Part shown: piece after piece, positions 23,194 to 34,590 of the stretch
Position numbering within the stretch: position 1 is the stretch's first letter
Layout of the letters: every line of letters starts with the position of its first letter
Source: Adineta steineri
Taxonomy: Eukaryota; Rotifera; Eurotatoria; Adinetida; Adinetidae
Reading direction: 5' to 3'
Assembly: GCA_905250115.1 (NCBI GenBank)
Contig: CAJNOI010000193.1
Location: forward strand, 90,619-154,618
DNA length: 64,000 nt
The notes under the pieces: generated by a model
What the model was told of the DNA's origin: nothing
The model's database searches: none
What the model saw: the letters and a program-made list of their open reading frames with translations, nothing else
Translations under genes and position numbers: made by a program

Positions 23194-24706
23194 ATGGTTC
23201 ATCAAAGAATTTTTTCATTATTTCTTATTCTTCTTATTACACAATCAGCTACAGAAGATATCCGATTATTTCGAATGTCAAAAATAAATGGTTGGCAATT
23301 TCAATGTGCTAACAATACTTGTTTACCATTTACTACTGTCACTGTGTCGAGTATGATCAAATGTCAAACAAATTGTTTAGCTCAAATTCATTGTAGAGCA
23401 GTTACATTTCATAAATCAATTTCTACTTGTCAATTGTTTGACGATATTATCAATCAAAACTCAAATATGTTAGCTAATACAGATACTATTAGTGCCACTG
23501 TTATTCTTCAAACAAGAATACCACCAGGTTAGTATCAAGAAAATAGATTTTGAAAAAATCATTTACAAACGATAAATCAATATATATATTCATTCAATTA
23601 ATCTCATCATTTCTCAGAATAAGAAAATCTTTACATAGTTCAAATGTAATATCTACGGAATAGACTGACACTATAGCCATTCAAGAACCTTTTCTTTTGT
23701 TACTGTCTTCTACTATTTCTGTAACAGTTCTAATAAAGTGAGTATCGATTTTGTCATTATATGACGTAGTATTAAGATTTCGTTGTATCAATCATTTACT
23801 GTTAATATTATTACATTTAGTCAATAGGATCTTAATAAGAACTTAGTTTTAATAGAAAATTTTGTTAAATTCTTTCTCTTAAATTCTATATTATTTTGTT
23901 TAAAACAGAACCAACAACTACATCAACAACATCAACGTCAACAACGTCGACAACAACTACAACAACATCGTCAACATCAACATCAACAACAACATCAACA
24001 ACGACAACAACAACTTCAACAACAACATCAAAAACAACTACAACAACAACAACAACCAGTAAGTGATACATTTAATAATAAGTACTTTTATTAGTCGATA
24101 ACAAGAAGAATATTTTGAAAATATTTGAGTAGAAAACTTGAAATGATATCATATGTGAATAATCAAATAGAATTTCTATGGACGAAAATAAAGTCATGTG
24201 AAGATAATCTTTGTGTATCAATCTCAATATTAGAGTAGGATGAAATTTATCTAGTCATTTGCTTTTTTTCCTAATTATCGATTTAATCATAAAATGAATC
24301 GTTATCTTTATTGAAAAATATTATTTTGATGTTTTATAAAATTCTAATTTCATTTTTAGCGACAACTTCTTCATTAAGTAATGCATTTTCATTAAGTCAA
24401 ACTATTGATGGAAGAATAATAACATGTAATAGCGTAAATAATACGAATTTATACACTGAATGTTCAACTTTACAACAAGGTGGTTTATATTTTCCAAATG
24501 GAGTTGCTTGTACTACATGGAGTACAACAACCTCTGGTACTTGGGATACTATTGGATTTTGTCGTAAAATAACAGGTTCTTTACTAGCAACTATATACGT
24601 TTATTATGATTGTGATACCGCACAAACACGTGTTACTTGGATTGCAGATGTTTGGTCAACAAATAACGACAATGGATTCACTCGCAATTTAAGATGTTAC
24701 TATTAA
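23194..24706 (+). CDS. Secreted Cys-containing protein with a Thr/Ser-rich linker
   Basis: Three exons (23194-23527, 23909-24058, 24360-24706) join in frame. The ATG at 23194 is chosen because it starts a strong signal peptide (MVHQRIFSLFLILLITQSA). Exon 1 then encodes a domain with the pattern WQFQCANNTC...KCQTNCLAQIHCRAVTFH, which resembles PAN/apple domains: paired Cys and a C-x-A-x-x-F/Y-type core. Exon 2 is almost pure Thr and Ser (about 50 residues), a probable O-glycosylated mucin-like linker. Exon 3 has six Cys and ends RNLRCYY; it holds Trp-rich strands (TWDTIGFCRK, VTWIADVW) and is not recognised. Introns are 381 and 301 bp. Likely an extracellular or surface-coating protein with modular domains; function unknown. 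Confidence 0.78.
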
Positions 24707-25869
24707 TAACATAAATAAACAGAAAAATAATTGAAATATTTATCATGAAAAACAAAATCTATTATTTCAATAAATCTTAAATAAGAAACTCTTTTTATTT
24801 AGTTCAATATATTTTTTTTATTATTATGAGAAGTTCTTAATTTTGATAACAATATAATTAGAACCTCTAGCTACGACAAACAAAAATATGAGCTTGTTTC
24901 TTTTTTTTGTAACACTTGATAGTGTAATTGTAGAGATTTATTCATATCAACAATACACAAATGATATTCTGCTCGATCTAAATCTTTCTTTTTTTTGAAC
25001 TCAAATATTAATGAGAATGTTATTAAAAACTGAGTAAAAGTGATGTACATTAAAGTTTAGTTCAATCAATGATAAATTATATTGTCAAAAGGTCAGTATA
25101 GTATGCAATAATGTTAAGATAAGAATTGCTCTTTCTCCTATGAACGATTGAATTTAAATGAATAGTTTAAACAAAAATAATGTTTTTAAAGACAAGAAAA
25201 ATAAGCAAGAGACAAATATGATAAATGAAGAAAATTGTGATTATGTCAAGATCTTTATTGGATTATTTTCAGAAAAACACTTAAACTTATCCATCAGAAG
25301 TATCACCATCGTTATCTTATTTTTGTATAGAAAACTTGAAAAACCTTTCTTTTTCTATGAATAGATAGACTATCTTTTACTTTATTTGTCTGCGGTATTT
25401 CATTGTTATTCAACTAATCTCATAATAGTGAAATTTTGGTTGGTAGGAATATAATATATATTATCATCGATATGTGTTTTCTTTGTCTTTTCGTATTATC
25501 TAATACATTTTATTAACATAGTAAAGCTTATTATAATTATTTTCGAAAAAAAAATTCAAATTCTCTGCACACCAGTTTTTGCACGGTTGAAATTTCACTA
25601 TGATGAGATTAGTTGAATAGCGATGAAATATGAAAGATAAACAGAATATTCTTTTCTTTATTACTACAGAAAAAAAGCCATGATTGGAATGAAGGCTTAC
25701 ATCACTGGTTTTTTCTTCAAATCAACTAATACATGATGATGTTGCATCCGTGGCAAAACTTAATTAGTTGTCTCGTGTTCTAATAAGTTCTCAAATGACT
25801 TTTTTGTTCTATTTATGAAAAGAAAATGTTACAACAAATAACAACAATAATAAATTACAGAAAAAAACA
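24707..25869. other. Gene-free stretch between convergent genes
   Basis: Lies between the 3' ends of a plus-strand and a minus-strand gene. AT-rich; no supported gene. Confidence 0.5.
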
Positions 25870-26898
25870 TTAGTTGTTTCTTGTCGTTGTTCGATCTAGA
25901 TTATTTGCTGTTGGCGCTGTAATTGTCGAAATAGCATGTGTAACTTGTTTACATCCACTGTATGTTGAAAGTAATTTTCTGAAAAACTTCTTTCTTAATG
26001 ATTTTGATGAGATAAGATAAATGTAGAAACTAACGGCAAAATTTAAATAAAAAAGAAAATTTGTCACTGTTGTTGAAAGATTTTCCTGTGCCGTTCTTAA
26101 AGAATCTTTTTGTATTTGACTTGTTATTGTATTATACAGAGTATTTATTGCATAAGGTATTGTTGATATACTAATTGAAGAAATTTGTAATAGTAACATT
26201 TTTGTTAATTGATATTCTTGACGTTGAGTTGTCGGTAAACGTTGTTGTTGTTGTTGAGGTTCAATGCGTCGTCGTTGAATTTTGTGCATATTTGTCCATG
26301 TTAATAATCCAAATAGAATAAAAATTGCTAATGGTAATATATTATAGAGAATTAAAATAATAAAATAATTAAGATAATATCCATATATTATTGATCGATT
26401 AACACAAACAGTTTGATTTACTGCAGCTGGATAAATATTAACCATTATAACGATTGGTAAACCATGTAAAGACCAGAAAAGAATTGTTAAAATACATAAA
26501 ATTCGTGCTGTTGATATTTTACTTATCTGTCGAAAGCGAACTTCACGACAACTAATTAAATATCGATCAATGGTTGCCAAACTAACACATGTTAATGATG
26601 TTAATATGGAAACATGACCGAAATATTGTCGTGATTTACAGAGAAATAAATTTGTCTTTGTTAAATCATATTGTAAACCAATTAAAATACGTAATGAAAG
26701 TGGAATAATAATTGCAATTAAACTTGAAATTGATGCTGTAAGAAAATATAATTGACATGGACTTGATGGAAATAAACTTTTAGATAAAAACATAAGAATA
26801 TTCAAACAATTTCCAATAAGACCAAAGAAAAAAACTGGAATACCAAAGTAAATTGTAAATTGTTGAGATATCAATGTTAGAGATGCAACAGACGACAT
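25870..26898 (-). CDS. Rhodopsin-like (class A) G-protein-coupled receptor
   Basis: A single-exon receptor of 342 residues. It has the GN pair of TM1 (GLIGNCLN, about 26-33), Cys87 at the top of TM3, DRY at 111-113 followed by LISCREVRFRQ, and an intracellular loop 3 with a Gln-rich insert (QQQQQR) and RQEYQLTKMLLLQ entering TM6. Extracellular loop 2 holds a Cys within an N-glycosylation context (NQTVCVNRS). TM7 reads NFAVSFYIYLISS, again without NPxxY, as in the receptor at 8407. Both have the same spacing of GN and DRY, so they are probably paralogues. The tail is Thr-rich. Ligand unknown. A 229 bp foldback begins 48 bp upstream of the start codon. Confidence 0.88.
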   Translation of the reverse strand: MSSVASLTLISQQFTIYFGIPVFFFGLIGNCLNILMFLSKSLFPSSPCQLYFLTASISSLIAIIIPLSLRILIGLQYDLTKTNLFLCKSRQYFGHVSILTSLTCVSLATIDRYLISCREVRFRQISKISTARILCILTILFWSLHGLPIVIMVNIYPAAVNQTVCVNRSIIYGYYLNYFIILILYNILPLAIFILFGLLTWTNMHKIQRRRIEPQQQQQRLPTTQRQEYQLTKMLLLQISSISISTIPYAINTLYNTITSQIQKDSLRTAQENLSTTVTNFLFYLNFAVSFYIYLISSKSLRKKFFRKLLSTYSGCKQVTHAISTITAPTANNLDRTTTRNN

Positions 26899-26946
26899 TA
26901 GGTTCGTCTTTTAGATGGAATTGTAAACAAAGTTTATCATATTTAG

Positions 26947-27175
26947 AAATAACATATCACTTTTCTATTATACTGTTTTCGACATAGAAAAAAGATCCCA
27001 TGATCATTAAGAGTTAATTAGATAGTGGATTTGACATCAGAATCAAAACAGAACTTCCTTTAAACGTAACGTCAAACACATTTTTTAATTAACTATTTTA
27101 ATTATTGATGATCATGCGATTATCTTTCCTTCTTTTCTATCGACAAGAGTATTATAGAAAAGTGATATGTTATTT
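26947..27175. repeat. 229 bp foldback element upstream of a receptor gene
   Basis: AAATAACATATCAC (26947-26960) is perfectly inverted at 27162-27175. Complementarity continues imperfectly inward for about 80 bases on each side, including TGATCAT and GTTAATTA/TAATTAAC motifs. It looks like a MITE-like foldback; no clear target duplication was found. Confidence 0.7.
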
Positions 27176-27447
27176 TTACTTCATTTAAAATTTCATATAA
27201 AAGAAAAACTAATATCGTTTGTTGTATCTTTAACATTGATATCTCAGCTTTTGCTAAGAAAATAAAAGTTGAATCTATACTGGATCGAGTAATCTAAGCG
27301 GAAACATTCACATTTGGAATACACCAAATCCAACTTCAGAGTCGAAATTGGATTTGATACATCTCTAATTCACATGAATATGAGATAAGTAAGAATCACA
27401 TGGAAGTAAAGTCTGAAACAGTTACGGACAATTATCAGCTATATGAG

Positions 27448-27926
27448 TTATTGTCGTTGATGAATTGAATATTTGTCTGCTATATTATGAAGTAGACGAC
27501 CATCAAAAACTGAAATGTCTCCACGTGTTGGATCAAATGATTTTAAGCTGATTTGATACTGTTTTGTAAGATGATTTTTATTATTCTCGATAAATGCATG
27601 ACAATCCGCTATTCCGACCATATATCTATGCATATTTCTAATATCGAATAAGTAACTTCGCTGCAGAGGACAACAATTCCATTTTGTTTAAGTTCATTGT
27701 ACTATTCACGATAGGTACTGTGCGAGTTAAATAAAGAACGAAGCGGTTCAAGTCTATGTCGAATTCGACGCATGTCTGTCTTGATTTTAGCCCTCGTAAT
27801 TATTTTCTGTTGAATAAATGAGTTGTTTTGCGAATAAACAGATGATAACATATCATCGAAACATGTATAAAGACTAATAAATACCAGAATTATAAAGATG
27901 GAGACGTAACCATTTGCCATCATCAT
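27448..27926 (-). pseudogene. Broken gene for a membrane-anchored or secreted protein
   Basis: The minus strand opens at 27926 with a hydrophobic N-terminus (MANGYVSIFIILVFISLYTC) and runs to a stop near 27702. The same frame continues past the TAG as YNELKQNGIVVL. It then switches frame to RSYLFDIRNMHRYMVGIADC and ends near 27448 with GDISVFDGRLLHNIADKYS. One stop and one frameshift therefore interrupt an otherwise continuous protein of about 155 residues. The GDISVFDGRLLH segment faintly recalls 2-oxoglutarate dioxygenase folds, but I see no complete iron-binding triad and do not assign a function. No GT-AG intron of reasonable size would repair it. Confidence 0.5.
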
Positions 27927-28925
27927 ATTGTACCGTAGTATGTAATGATATACAGAGAATCGACATATATATGTACATTGGCATAGAACAGCACAAAAGA
28001 TTTACTGATGTTGACAAATTTTTTTGGTCTTTTCTATACTGGCCATAAATTTCCTTTCTTTTTTTTCTTCTTTCGTTTATATTGATTATTCTACTATCAA
28101 TGGATCTTACATAACGAGGATGTTATTGTGTATAATGGTAAAACTACTACGACTATAGTTTCGTCTTTGTTTAAGTAGTTCGTCAGGTATATTTAAAATT
28201 TATAGTTACATGAAGTTATGAACGAATCTTAACTATTTGTAAGGCATTCTATTTCTATTCAAGAAAAGAAAATATCATGTGAAGAGAGAAATGTTTAGAA
28301 AGCTATCTGTAAAATACGCAAACACCTGAATAGGAACGATAACTAATATCTATTTATATAGGTTGATAGCACTCGATGAGTTGTATCCATCAATACCTAC
28401 TAACATGGCATTTGAATAGATATGAAAGTATATATTTGATTAGTGTAATTCAAAATTTATCTACTAGCACGTCATATTCATCTATGAACACTAGACCAGT
28501 GAAAAAAAAATATTTTCATCAATCTTTATCCAAAATTGATACCACCCTGTAAAATCTATGTTTATAAATATCTACTAACACTTTCCTGTTTATATTGTTC
28601 TTATCAAATAAAATATTGAGTTTATAAGAATTGATTTTCCAACACTTTGTTTTTATTTCTTAAATTCAAGAATAGAACTAGCTTTCAACCATCTTGAGGG
28701 TGTGAATGTGAGATCGACTTAACCCACACCCACACTCTCAAACTTTTATACATCATGTTAGTTTGAACTTCGACTGACTTCTTTACTCTTTTTCTTAACG
28801 AAAAAAAACATACAAAGACATGTGATTAGAAAAAGAGAGAAGAAAAAAAAGAAAAGAAATAAAGGTAGTGAGTGCGTGGTAGCATCACCACTCCCTAACC
28901 GATCAATTAAATATAAATTATTCAA
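27927..28925. other. Intergenic stretch with one hairpin
   Basis: No supported gene. Contains the TGTGGG-type hairpin at 28691-28742. Confidence 0.5.
28691..28742. repeat. TGTGGG-type hairpin element, copy 6
   Basis: Left arm ATCTTGAGGGTGTGAATGTG, 12 bp spacer, right arm CCCACACCCACACTCTCAAA. Preceded by CAACC as in copies 4 and 8. Confidence 0.8.
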
Positions 28926-29435
28926 CTATGGTTGAGATAGTTTGCGAAATAAGGCGTTCGAGCGTTTACCAATATTAATTTGATTAATATTATTATCTTG
29001 TTCAAATACTTGCAAGATAATAATATATCTACTTTTCATTAGTTTTTGTGCTTCCAGACTGTAATTCCTTATTTGTTCGATATTTTCTACCTTTAACAAT
29101 CTATTATTAACCAGATTTATAAATGGTTGTTTGCTAAAATCCGGATTCCCATTAATAATATCATTAAAATTTATTAATGTTTCTAATATATTATAATGTA
29201 TCGTTTGTATATTATGCAATATTTGACATTCGCAATTGAAGTCGAGTGGTTTTGTATTGTGTAATTTTCTTATTAGCGCAATAAATGCCTTTTCATTTCT
29301 ATTTTTTTCATTTTCATCTCGTATATCATTTATATATTTGTAGATTCTTTGATATTGCAGTAAACCATGACATTCAATATATGCTATAAAAATAGAGTCG
29401 AGAGATGATGTTGTATATATAGGAATGTTATTCAT
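28926..29435 (-). CDS. Uncharacterised 169-residue protein
   Basis: A single-exon frame from an ATG at 29435. The sequence is not recognised. It is rich in Ile, Asn, Lys and predicted-helical segments (for example NEKAFIALIRKLHNTK and QIRNYSLEAQKLMKSRY), with no signal peptide or membrane segment. Three Cys lie in the first 75 residues. The C-terminus (NIGKRSNALFRKLSQP) is basic. Codon use resembles the surrounding native genes, and a 169-codon open frame is unlikely by chance in sequence this AT-rich. Helical intracellular protein of unknown role; possibly lineage-specific. Confidence 0.55.
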   Translation of the reverse strand: MNNIPIYTTSSLDSIFIAYIECHGLLQYQRIYKYINDIRDENEKNRNEKAFIALIRKLHNTKPLDFNCECQILHNIQTIHYNILETLINFNDIINGNPDFSKQPFINLVNNRLLKVENIEQIRNYSLEAQKLMKSRYIIILQVFEQDNNINQINIGKRSNALFRKLSQP

Positions 29436-31181
29436 AAATCTATTTAAATAAAATAAATTTTACTACTTAATTGAAATCAAATCAAAGAAAAGAAAGTTAA
29501 TTCCAGTCCTCTTTCAGAAATAGTCAGATATTCGAGATTGAAATGATTTTTCTTTTAACATATCTCTGTAGTTTATGTCGAAAAGAGAGTACACTTTCAT
29601 TATAGTATTTTCATCTCACCCTTGTTGAATAGACGAATCTAATGGAATTTTTTGTTGTGAATGATTGTAATTCAACTGAGATTTATATCCAAACATAATT
29701 CTCATACAGGAATTTTCTTTTCTTTATCTGTTACTTTTTTTCATGATTGACTCATTTAATGAAAATCAAACGAAACATTACAAGAATATTTCATCATACT
29801 TTCTTCTTACTACTCGAGTCGGGGAAAGTTTATTTCATTTAGACTGCACATAAATTACGATAAAGTAACGTATGAGTAATCTTATGTAAGCCGACGGTAA
29901 AAGAAAAATAAAAAGTCATTCTCTTTTTCATTCAATCACTGTAAATCAGCTGTACACATGTGCCATATTTAAACAAGCCTCTATTAATTTTATCTTCGAT
30001 ACGACAGAACGAAAAAATATTTTATTAATGAAATGTTTATATAAGAAGTCAAGATAGTCTTAATTTTGATTCGTTTTCGTTCTATGTTTAGAAAGAAAAT
30101 AATTGAAACATTAGATTTAATGAGATAACTTATTCTTATCCGTCTAGCTGCAAGATATCCAATGAATCCAAAGAAAATCAAATAAATAGTTGGTGACATT
30201 GCACTGAAGACTGATGATTTGATAATAACTAATTCTAGTTATGGACAAACTGAACGTTAATAAATTTCCAAAATTTGCTTAAATCATCTGTTGAATATAA
30301 TCACGAGAAGTAATTGCATATTTTCTTGCAAAAATTTTCATTCGCTTTTCTTCATAAAAACTTGCTCTCCTAAAACATGTTTAAGATTTGTTAAACAGCC
30401 AAATGCAAATTATTTACAGTTTTTTAATTTTCCAGATATCTCGTTGACGTTCATCACTATAAATTCAAATAATATTTTTGACAACTTCACCTTCATATGA
30501 ACGATTCAAGATTATTTGGCATTAATTCAGAAGGAAGTTTCTTTTCAAAATCACCTTTTGTAATAACAATTCCACGATGTGAATTATAATTGGCTATTAC
30601 AAATATTTCTCCAATTTAGATCTAAAAGAATCTTGTTCTCTAATAAAAATATTTGATTTAGAATTGAAAGTTTATCAGATATTTTCATTATTACTTTTGA
30701 ATTATTTGAATTATACATAAATAGATAAAAATAGAATGAAAAAAATAAGTATTTTATTTTCTTTTGCGTTCTTATCAAGCATAATATAATGATCGCATTC
30801 ATTTGTTTTTAATCAAGGTTTGTTTTTAATCGAACGTAACATGTGTGCACGAATAATAATAAATGAGAGAATGAAATCTATCTAATACCCTATACTTATT
30901 ACAATGAAGCAATTATATTATTAAATGAATCAATATAAGGATAAAAACAATCGACAAATTTACCTACACGTTTCATTTAAAAATATATCTATACGTACAG
31001 TACATATTTTTACTAATGTGATACAATTATTATTAAATGACGTGTATTTCTATTCTTCTGTCGATTATCGTATGCATCAATAAATAAAAAACCCTGATTG
31101 TTTAATTTTATCGACAGGATAAGGTGAATCTAAAAACTAGGTATTAGGTTCTCCTTGAAACTATTGAATATATCAATAATT
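29436..31181. other. Mostly gene-free stretch with weak coding-like fragments
   Basis: On the minus strand, about 30600 to 30500, a frame reads IFVIANYNSHRGIVITKGDF and ends ...NNLESFI; it looks coding-like but has no convincing 5' continuation. A 69-codon minus frame at 29990-30199 starts with a hydrophobic segment. Neither can be supported as a gene. Confidence 0.3.
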
Positions 31182-32072
31182 ATGTTTATTCGAGCAATAA
31201 CACATGAAACTAAAAGATATTACAAATATCTTTTTGCTTTAAAAATGGTATTTTGTTCATTAATAGCACTAGGTACATATATATTCGATGCATATTATTT
31301 TATGGTACATGCAATAAATGAAACTGATCCTGGTCGTTTTGAAGGTTTAATTTCAACTATTCTTATTATTTTTGTATATATGCAATTTTGTATTCCAATA
31401 CGACAAAAATCCTTACTTACGATATTTTTTCTTGTATTATGGATACTTCACGTAGCTGGACATGTTGGCTATCTTATTGCATTTATTTATATAGGAAACA
31501 GATATGGTATTGTTACATTTGCTTTATGGATACTTGGAACTACAATATATACAATTGGATTAATTTATTATCGTGTAATTCTTGGTCGATATCATTATAT
31601 TCAAATACGAAATCAACATTTCTTTCATTTTATATCACAACTTGAAATTATTTTGGCGATTTATATTTCAATTTATGGACTAAGTGAAATAAAAACAATC
31701 AGTCGAAGCAATGTCGCTTTTTTTCTTTTATTTGATTTCTTTACGGGAGATTATGATCGTTTTCATGGTCTTCTGATCAAAGTTGTTCTTCATATATTTG
31801 TAGCCTGTGTAACGGCCTCAGTAACACTCGAATTTATTTTTGTCAGCGTCAGATTACATGGTTATGAAAATGCTTCATATATTCTTGACGTTGTTTCTGC
31901 ATATATCTTTTTCCTATTTATCTTTCTCCAATTTCATCATGTCAATTTCAAACCAGAAGAACCAAAAAGACAACGAGGAAATGCACCACCTGTTGGAACT
32001 TCCTATACCACCACGCTCGGTAGAATTGTCCCAAGGCCTGCATACACAAGAACAACACGACGACGAAAGTAG
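31182..32072 (+). CDS. Uncharacterised multi-pass membrane protein
   Basis: A single-exon frame. The ATG at 31182 is preferred over an upstream in-frame TTG. About 296 residues contain six or seven hydrophobic segments, among them LFALKMVFCSLIALGTYIF, LISTILIIFVYMQFCI, LLTIFFLVLWILHVAG, TFALWILGTTIYTIGLIYY, LEIILAIYISIYGL and a closing VSAYIFFLFIFLQF. The tail of about 45 residues is Pro/Arg/Thr-rich and ends RTTRRRK, probably cytosolic. No GN, DRY or other receptor motif is visible and the family is not recognised. It could be a lineage-specific membrane protein; the membrane topology is the only firm statement. Confidence 0.7.
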   Translation: MFIRAITHETKRYYKYLFALKMVFCSLIALGTYIFDAYYFMVHAINETDPGRFEGLISTILIIFVYMQFCIPIRQKSLLTIFFLVLWILHVAGHVGYLIAFIYIGNRYGIVTFALWILGTTIYTIGLIYYRVILGRYHYIQIRNQHFFHFISQLEIILAIYISIYGLSEIKTISRSNVAFFLLFDFFTGDYDRFHGLLIKVVLHIFVACVTASVTLEFIFVSVRLHGYENASYILDVVSAYIFFLFIFLQFHHVNFKPEEPKRQRGNAPPVGTSYTTTLGRIVPRPAYTRTTRRRK

Positions 32073-32795
32073 AACAGTATCAAATCATTTCGTTTTACTT
32101 CTTTTTCTTTATTTATTTTTTTGTTATGCGACACTAATACGATGATTTCTTTTCTTTAACATATATATGATCGTTTTAAATAAAGTGTTACATCGCTTTA
32201 TTAACAATTTCGAATACGATAAAGAAAACAAAAGCATCTTATTCAAACCTATAAAGCTGTGAGCTACATAAAAATTAAATGTTATATAGTATTAAAACAG
32301 AGGAAAAGAAGCAGATAGCTAGTTTTTGACCGTATTTTGATAATATTTATTTTAAAAAATGAATATGCACATATCGTAGTGACAAAACGAAAGTTTAAGT
32401 GCTGAAAGAGTTGTATTCATTTTGTATAGAACAACAGAAAAGAAGAGGTTATATGTGTTTTCTGCTTATTAATCTTATTTCACAATGAAGAAGTGCATAA
32501 TGAAACGAAGACTAGTCTACGAACAAATCACATATATAAGAAAAAAACTTTTATTGATGCTGATGAACAGAGTTGGATTACTTGCCCATTTTATATATAT
32601 TGAATTCGATCACCAAGTGCGCTTTCTAAACCTGGTATATTAGTTTAAACTGAAAGAAAAAGACATTTGTGCCGTTTACGAAATATGTTCAAGATATTTG
32701 TACTTCTTAAGAGTGTGGTTGTATCATGGATATAATGCAGACTCACATCCATACCCACACCCTCAAATCGTAGTCGAAATAGATGGATTCAACAT
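32073..32795. other. Intergenic stretch with one hairpin
   Basis: No supported gene. The TGTGGG-type hairpin at 32707-32766 ends 30 bp before the small gene that follows. Confidence 0.5.
32707..32766. repeat. TGTGGG-type hairpin element, copy 7
   Basis: Left arm CTTAAGAGTGTGGTTGTATC, 14 bp spacer, right arm CACATCCATACCCACACCCTCAA, with matching GAGTGTGG/CCACACCCTC cores. Confidence 0.7.
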
Positions 32796-33007
32796 ATGCA
32801 CGATATTCATTCAATTGAATTACAATCTATATTGGATGGTATACATGCAGTAAATCGTGCTCCTCAACAAATTCAAGATAAAGATAAGGAAGTAATATTA
32901 ATTCAATTCATTCATAAATCTGACCTAATTTTCTTTACGAATAGATTAACAATATAAATGGATTTAATTTACTTGAAGAAGAAGATGAATTGATTGAACA
33001 GCAGTAG
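32796..33007 (+). CDS. Putative small acidic protein (two exons)
   Basis: Exon 1 (32796-32891, 32 codons) reads MHDIHSIELQSILDGIHAVN, then RAPQQIQDKDKE before a GT donor. A 53 bp intron ends in AATAG, and exon 2 (32945-33007) adds INNINGFNLLEEEDELIEQQ and a stop. Phases agree (0/0) and the intron length is normal for this genome. The 52-residue product is acidic and probably helical. It is not recognised. It could also be the 3' part of a longer gene whose first exons I cannot see. Short length makes this tentative. Confidence 0.4.
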
Positions 33008-33897
33008 TTATTATATAAAATTATAGCAAACCTTCTCAGGTCAATGATTCCTGAAGCAGTATTCGATGAATTCTCGACAGGAGCCCTGCTGGAAAATGCC
33101 AAGAATTCGACTCGGGAAATGGTTCCGGCTGAAACTGAACGGAAATATTACTTCCATGAAATCTCCGGAATACCGTGAAACCAGCCGTTTCCGCGCCAGA
33201 TTGTTCGATCTGGGTTGAACAGCTACATGAAGCAGATAACTAAAGTTTTTTGATTGTCTCTTATCATAGATTTGACTGTGTTGTATTCTTTTCTTTAATT
33301 AAGTTCATTATTTATAAAAATTTATTTTCATTTTTTGTTTTATTTTTCCTTTAGGCGCATTCAAGTTGAATTATCATAAGTTACTGCTAACTCATATGGA
33401 AACTTTACAATAAAAATAAAATTTGACATTTTGAAATTTTTTTAGTAAGAATTGGTAGAGTTGTTTTGACTTTTTCTATGAATAAATTTATGATTAATTT
33501 AATTTGAAGTTAAGATTTGTTTTTTATGCGGTGATATTTATTGTCCAATAAGTTCATATCGTCTTACAGTTTTATTGATTTTATTTTACATTGATTCATT
33601 AGATGGAGCGAACATATTTGACCATTAGTTTATTAAAACTAATTTATTTAAAACTAATCGTATTTTTATGATTCATTTGGAGAAATTTTTTAAAGAGAAA
33701 AATTAAAAAATCCTAATAAAAAATGGAGAAAAATATAATAACATGTTTATTTGATTGTAACGACAAAACGAATATTGTATCGAATAGAGAGAAAAAATGG
33801 AAAAAGAAGGAGAGAGACTAGAGAGAGTTGAGGACAAGGAAAATACATCGAGAGGAAAGAAACAAGAAACAGGAAGGAGGGATAAAAAGATCACGTA
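33008..33897. other. Intergenic stretch with a GC-rich patch
   Basis: From about 33040 to 33240 the base composition becomes clearly GC-richer, with several TCCGG/CCGGAA words, then returns to AT-rich. No continuing reading frame or clean terminal inverted repeats are seen; a transposon fragment is possible. Confidence 0.4.
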
Positions 33898-34444
33898 TTA
33901 GTGAAAAGGACAAGAGGGGTACCATTCAAAAGGATGTTCATCTATTTTCTTGGCATAACCACCACGAAGAAAATTTTTAGCAGCGTTTTCATTGGATTGA
34001 ACAGTTCTGGTTTTTCTTTCACTAGTATGATCAAACCATAAAATGTTCTAAATATTAAATAAAATTATTTAAAAGCAAAATAATAATTTTATATATTATA
34101 CTCTATGCGGTTGATATAATCATGACTAAACGTGATTACATCTTCTATTATCACATTATCCACATCTAAATAATTTTCAAATAATCTTTTTAAAAAGCAT
34201 TATCTTTTTTTACTTAGTTCTTTAATGTAATTCGATAAAACGTTGCTGCCTCTTTCATGTTTCTTCCACTTTTTATCAAATTGTTCGAGAGTTTCCGAAT
34301 TGTTATTATTGATCTAGGAGATATGGTGATATTTAGAAAATATTGTAAATATTTTAGTCTTACCAGCATTTGTTGATGTTCGTCGTCAACAATAAGTTGG
34401 TCGATGATATGTTTCGTACTTTCATCATCCAAATTATCATTCAT
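33898..34444 (-). CDS. Uncharacterised small multi-exon gene
   Basis: Minus strand. Exon 1 (34444-34364) encodes MNDNLDDESTKHIIDQLIVD and DEHQQML. A 50 bp intron leads to exon 2 from 34313: INNNNSETLEQFDKKWKKHE, RGSNVLSNYIKEL. Either this exon runs to a stop at 34200, giving about 63 residues, or it splices at CTAA|GTAAAA to exon 3 (34165-34102, VDNVIIEDVITFSHDYINRI). A further strongly coding-like exon (34047-33898: NILWFDHTSERKTRTVQSNE...FLRGGYAKKIDEHPFEWYPS) ends in TAA. Joining exon 3 to this one breaks the frame by one base, so either a splice site is misjudged or the gene carries a frameshift. Acidic N-terminus and predicted helices; family not recognised. Confidence 0.45.
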
Positions 34445-34556
34445 TTTATATATAAAAAATATATAATAATTATGAACATATTTTACTTACAAAACAATAA
34501 TACCTTTTTTTTCGAGAAATCCAGATCGAACAATCCGACACGGAAATGATTGTTTT

Positions 34557-34590
34557 CTCGAAGGTGTGGGTGTGAGTGTGGGTGGCGGAG
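34557..34590. repeat. TGTGGG-rich half element
   Basis: Only the G-rich arm is present (GGTGTGGGTGTGAGTGTGGG from 34563). It marks one edge of the 450 bp duplication. Confidence 0.6.

Noticed and set aside
23886-24071. Minus-strand frame rich in Val and Asp
   Set aside because: It is the reverse of the Thr/Ser-encoding repeat exon of the secreted protein.
29990-30199. 69-codon minus frame with a hydrophobic start
   Set aside because: No second exon, no recognisable domain; left as unsupported.
30496-30602. Minus frame reading IFVIANYNSHRGIVITKGDF
   Set aside because: Coding-like but without a start, donor or neighbouring exon; may be a relic.
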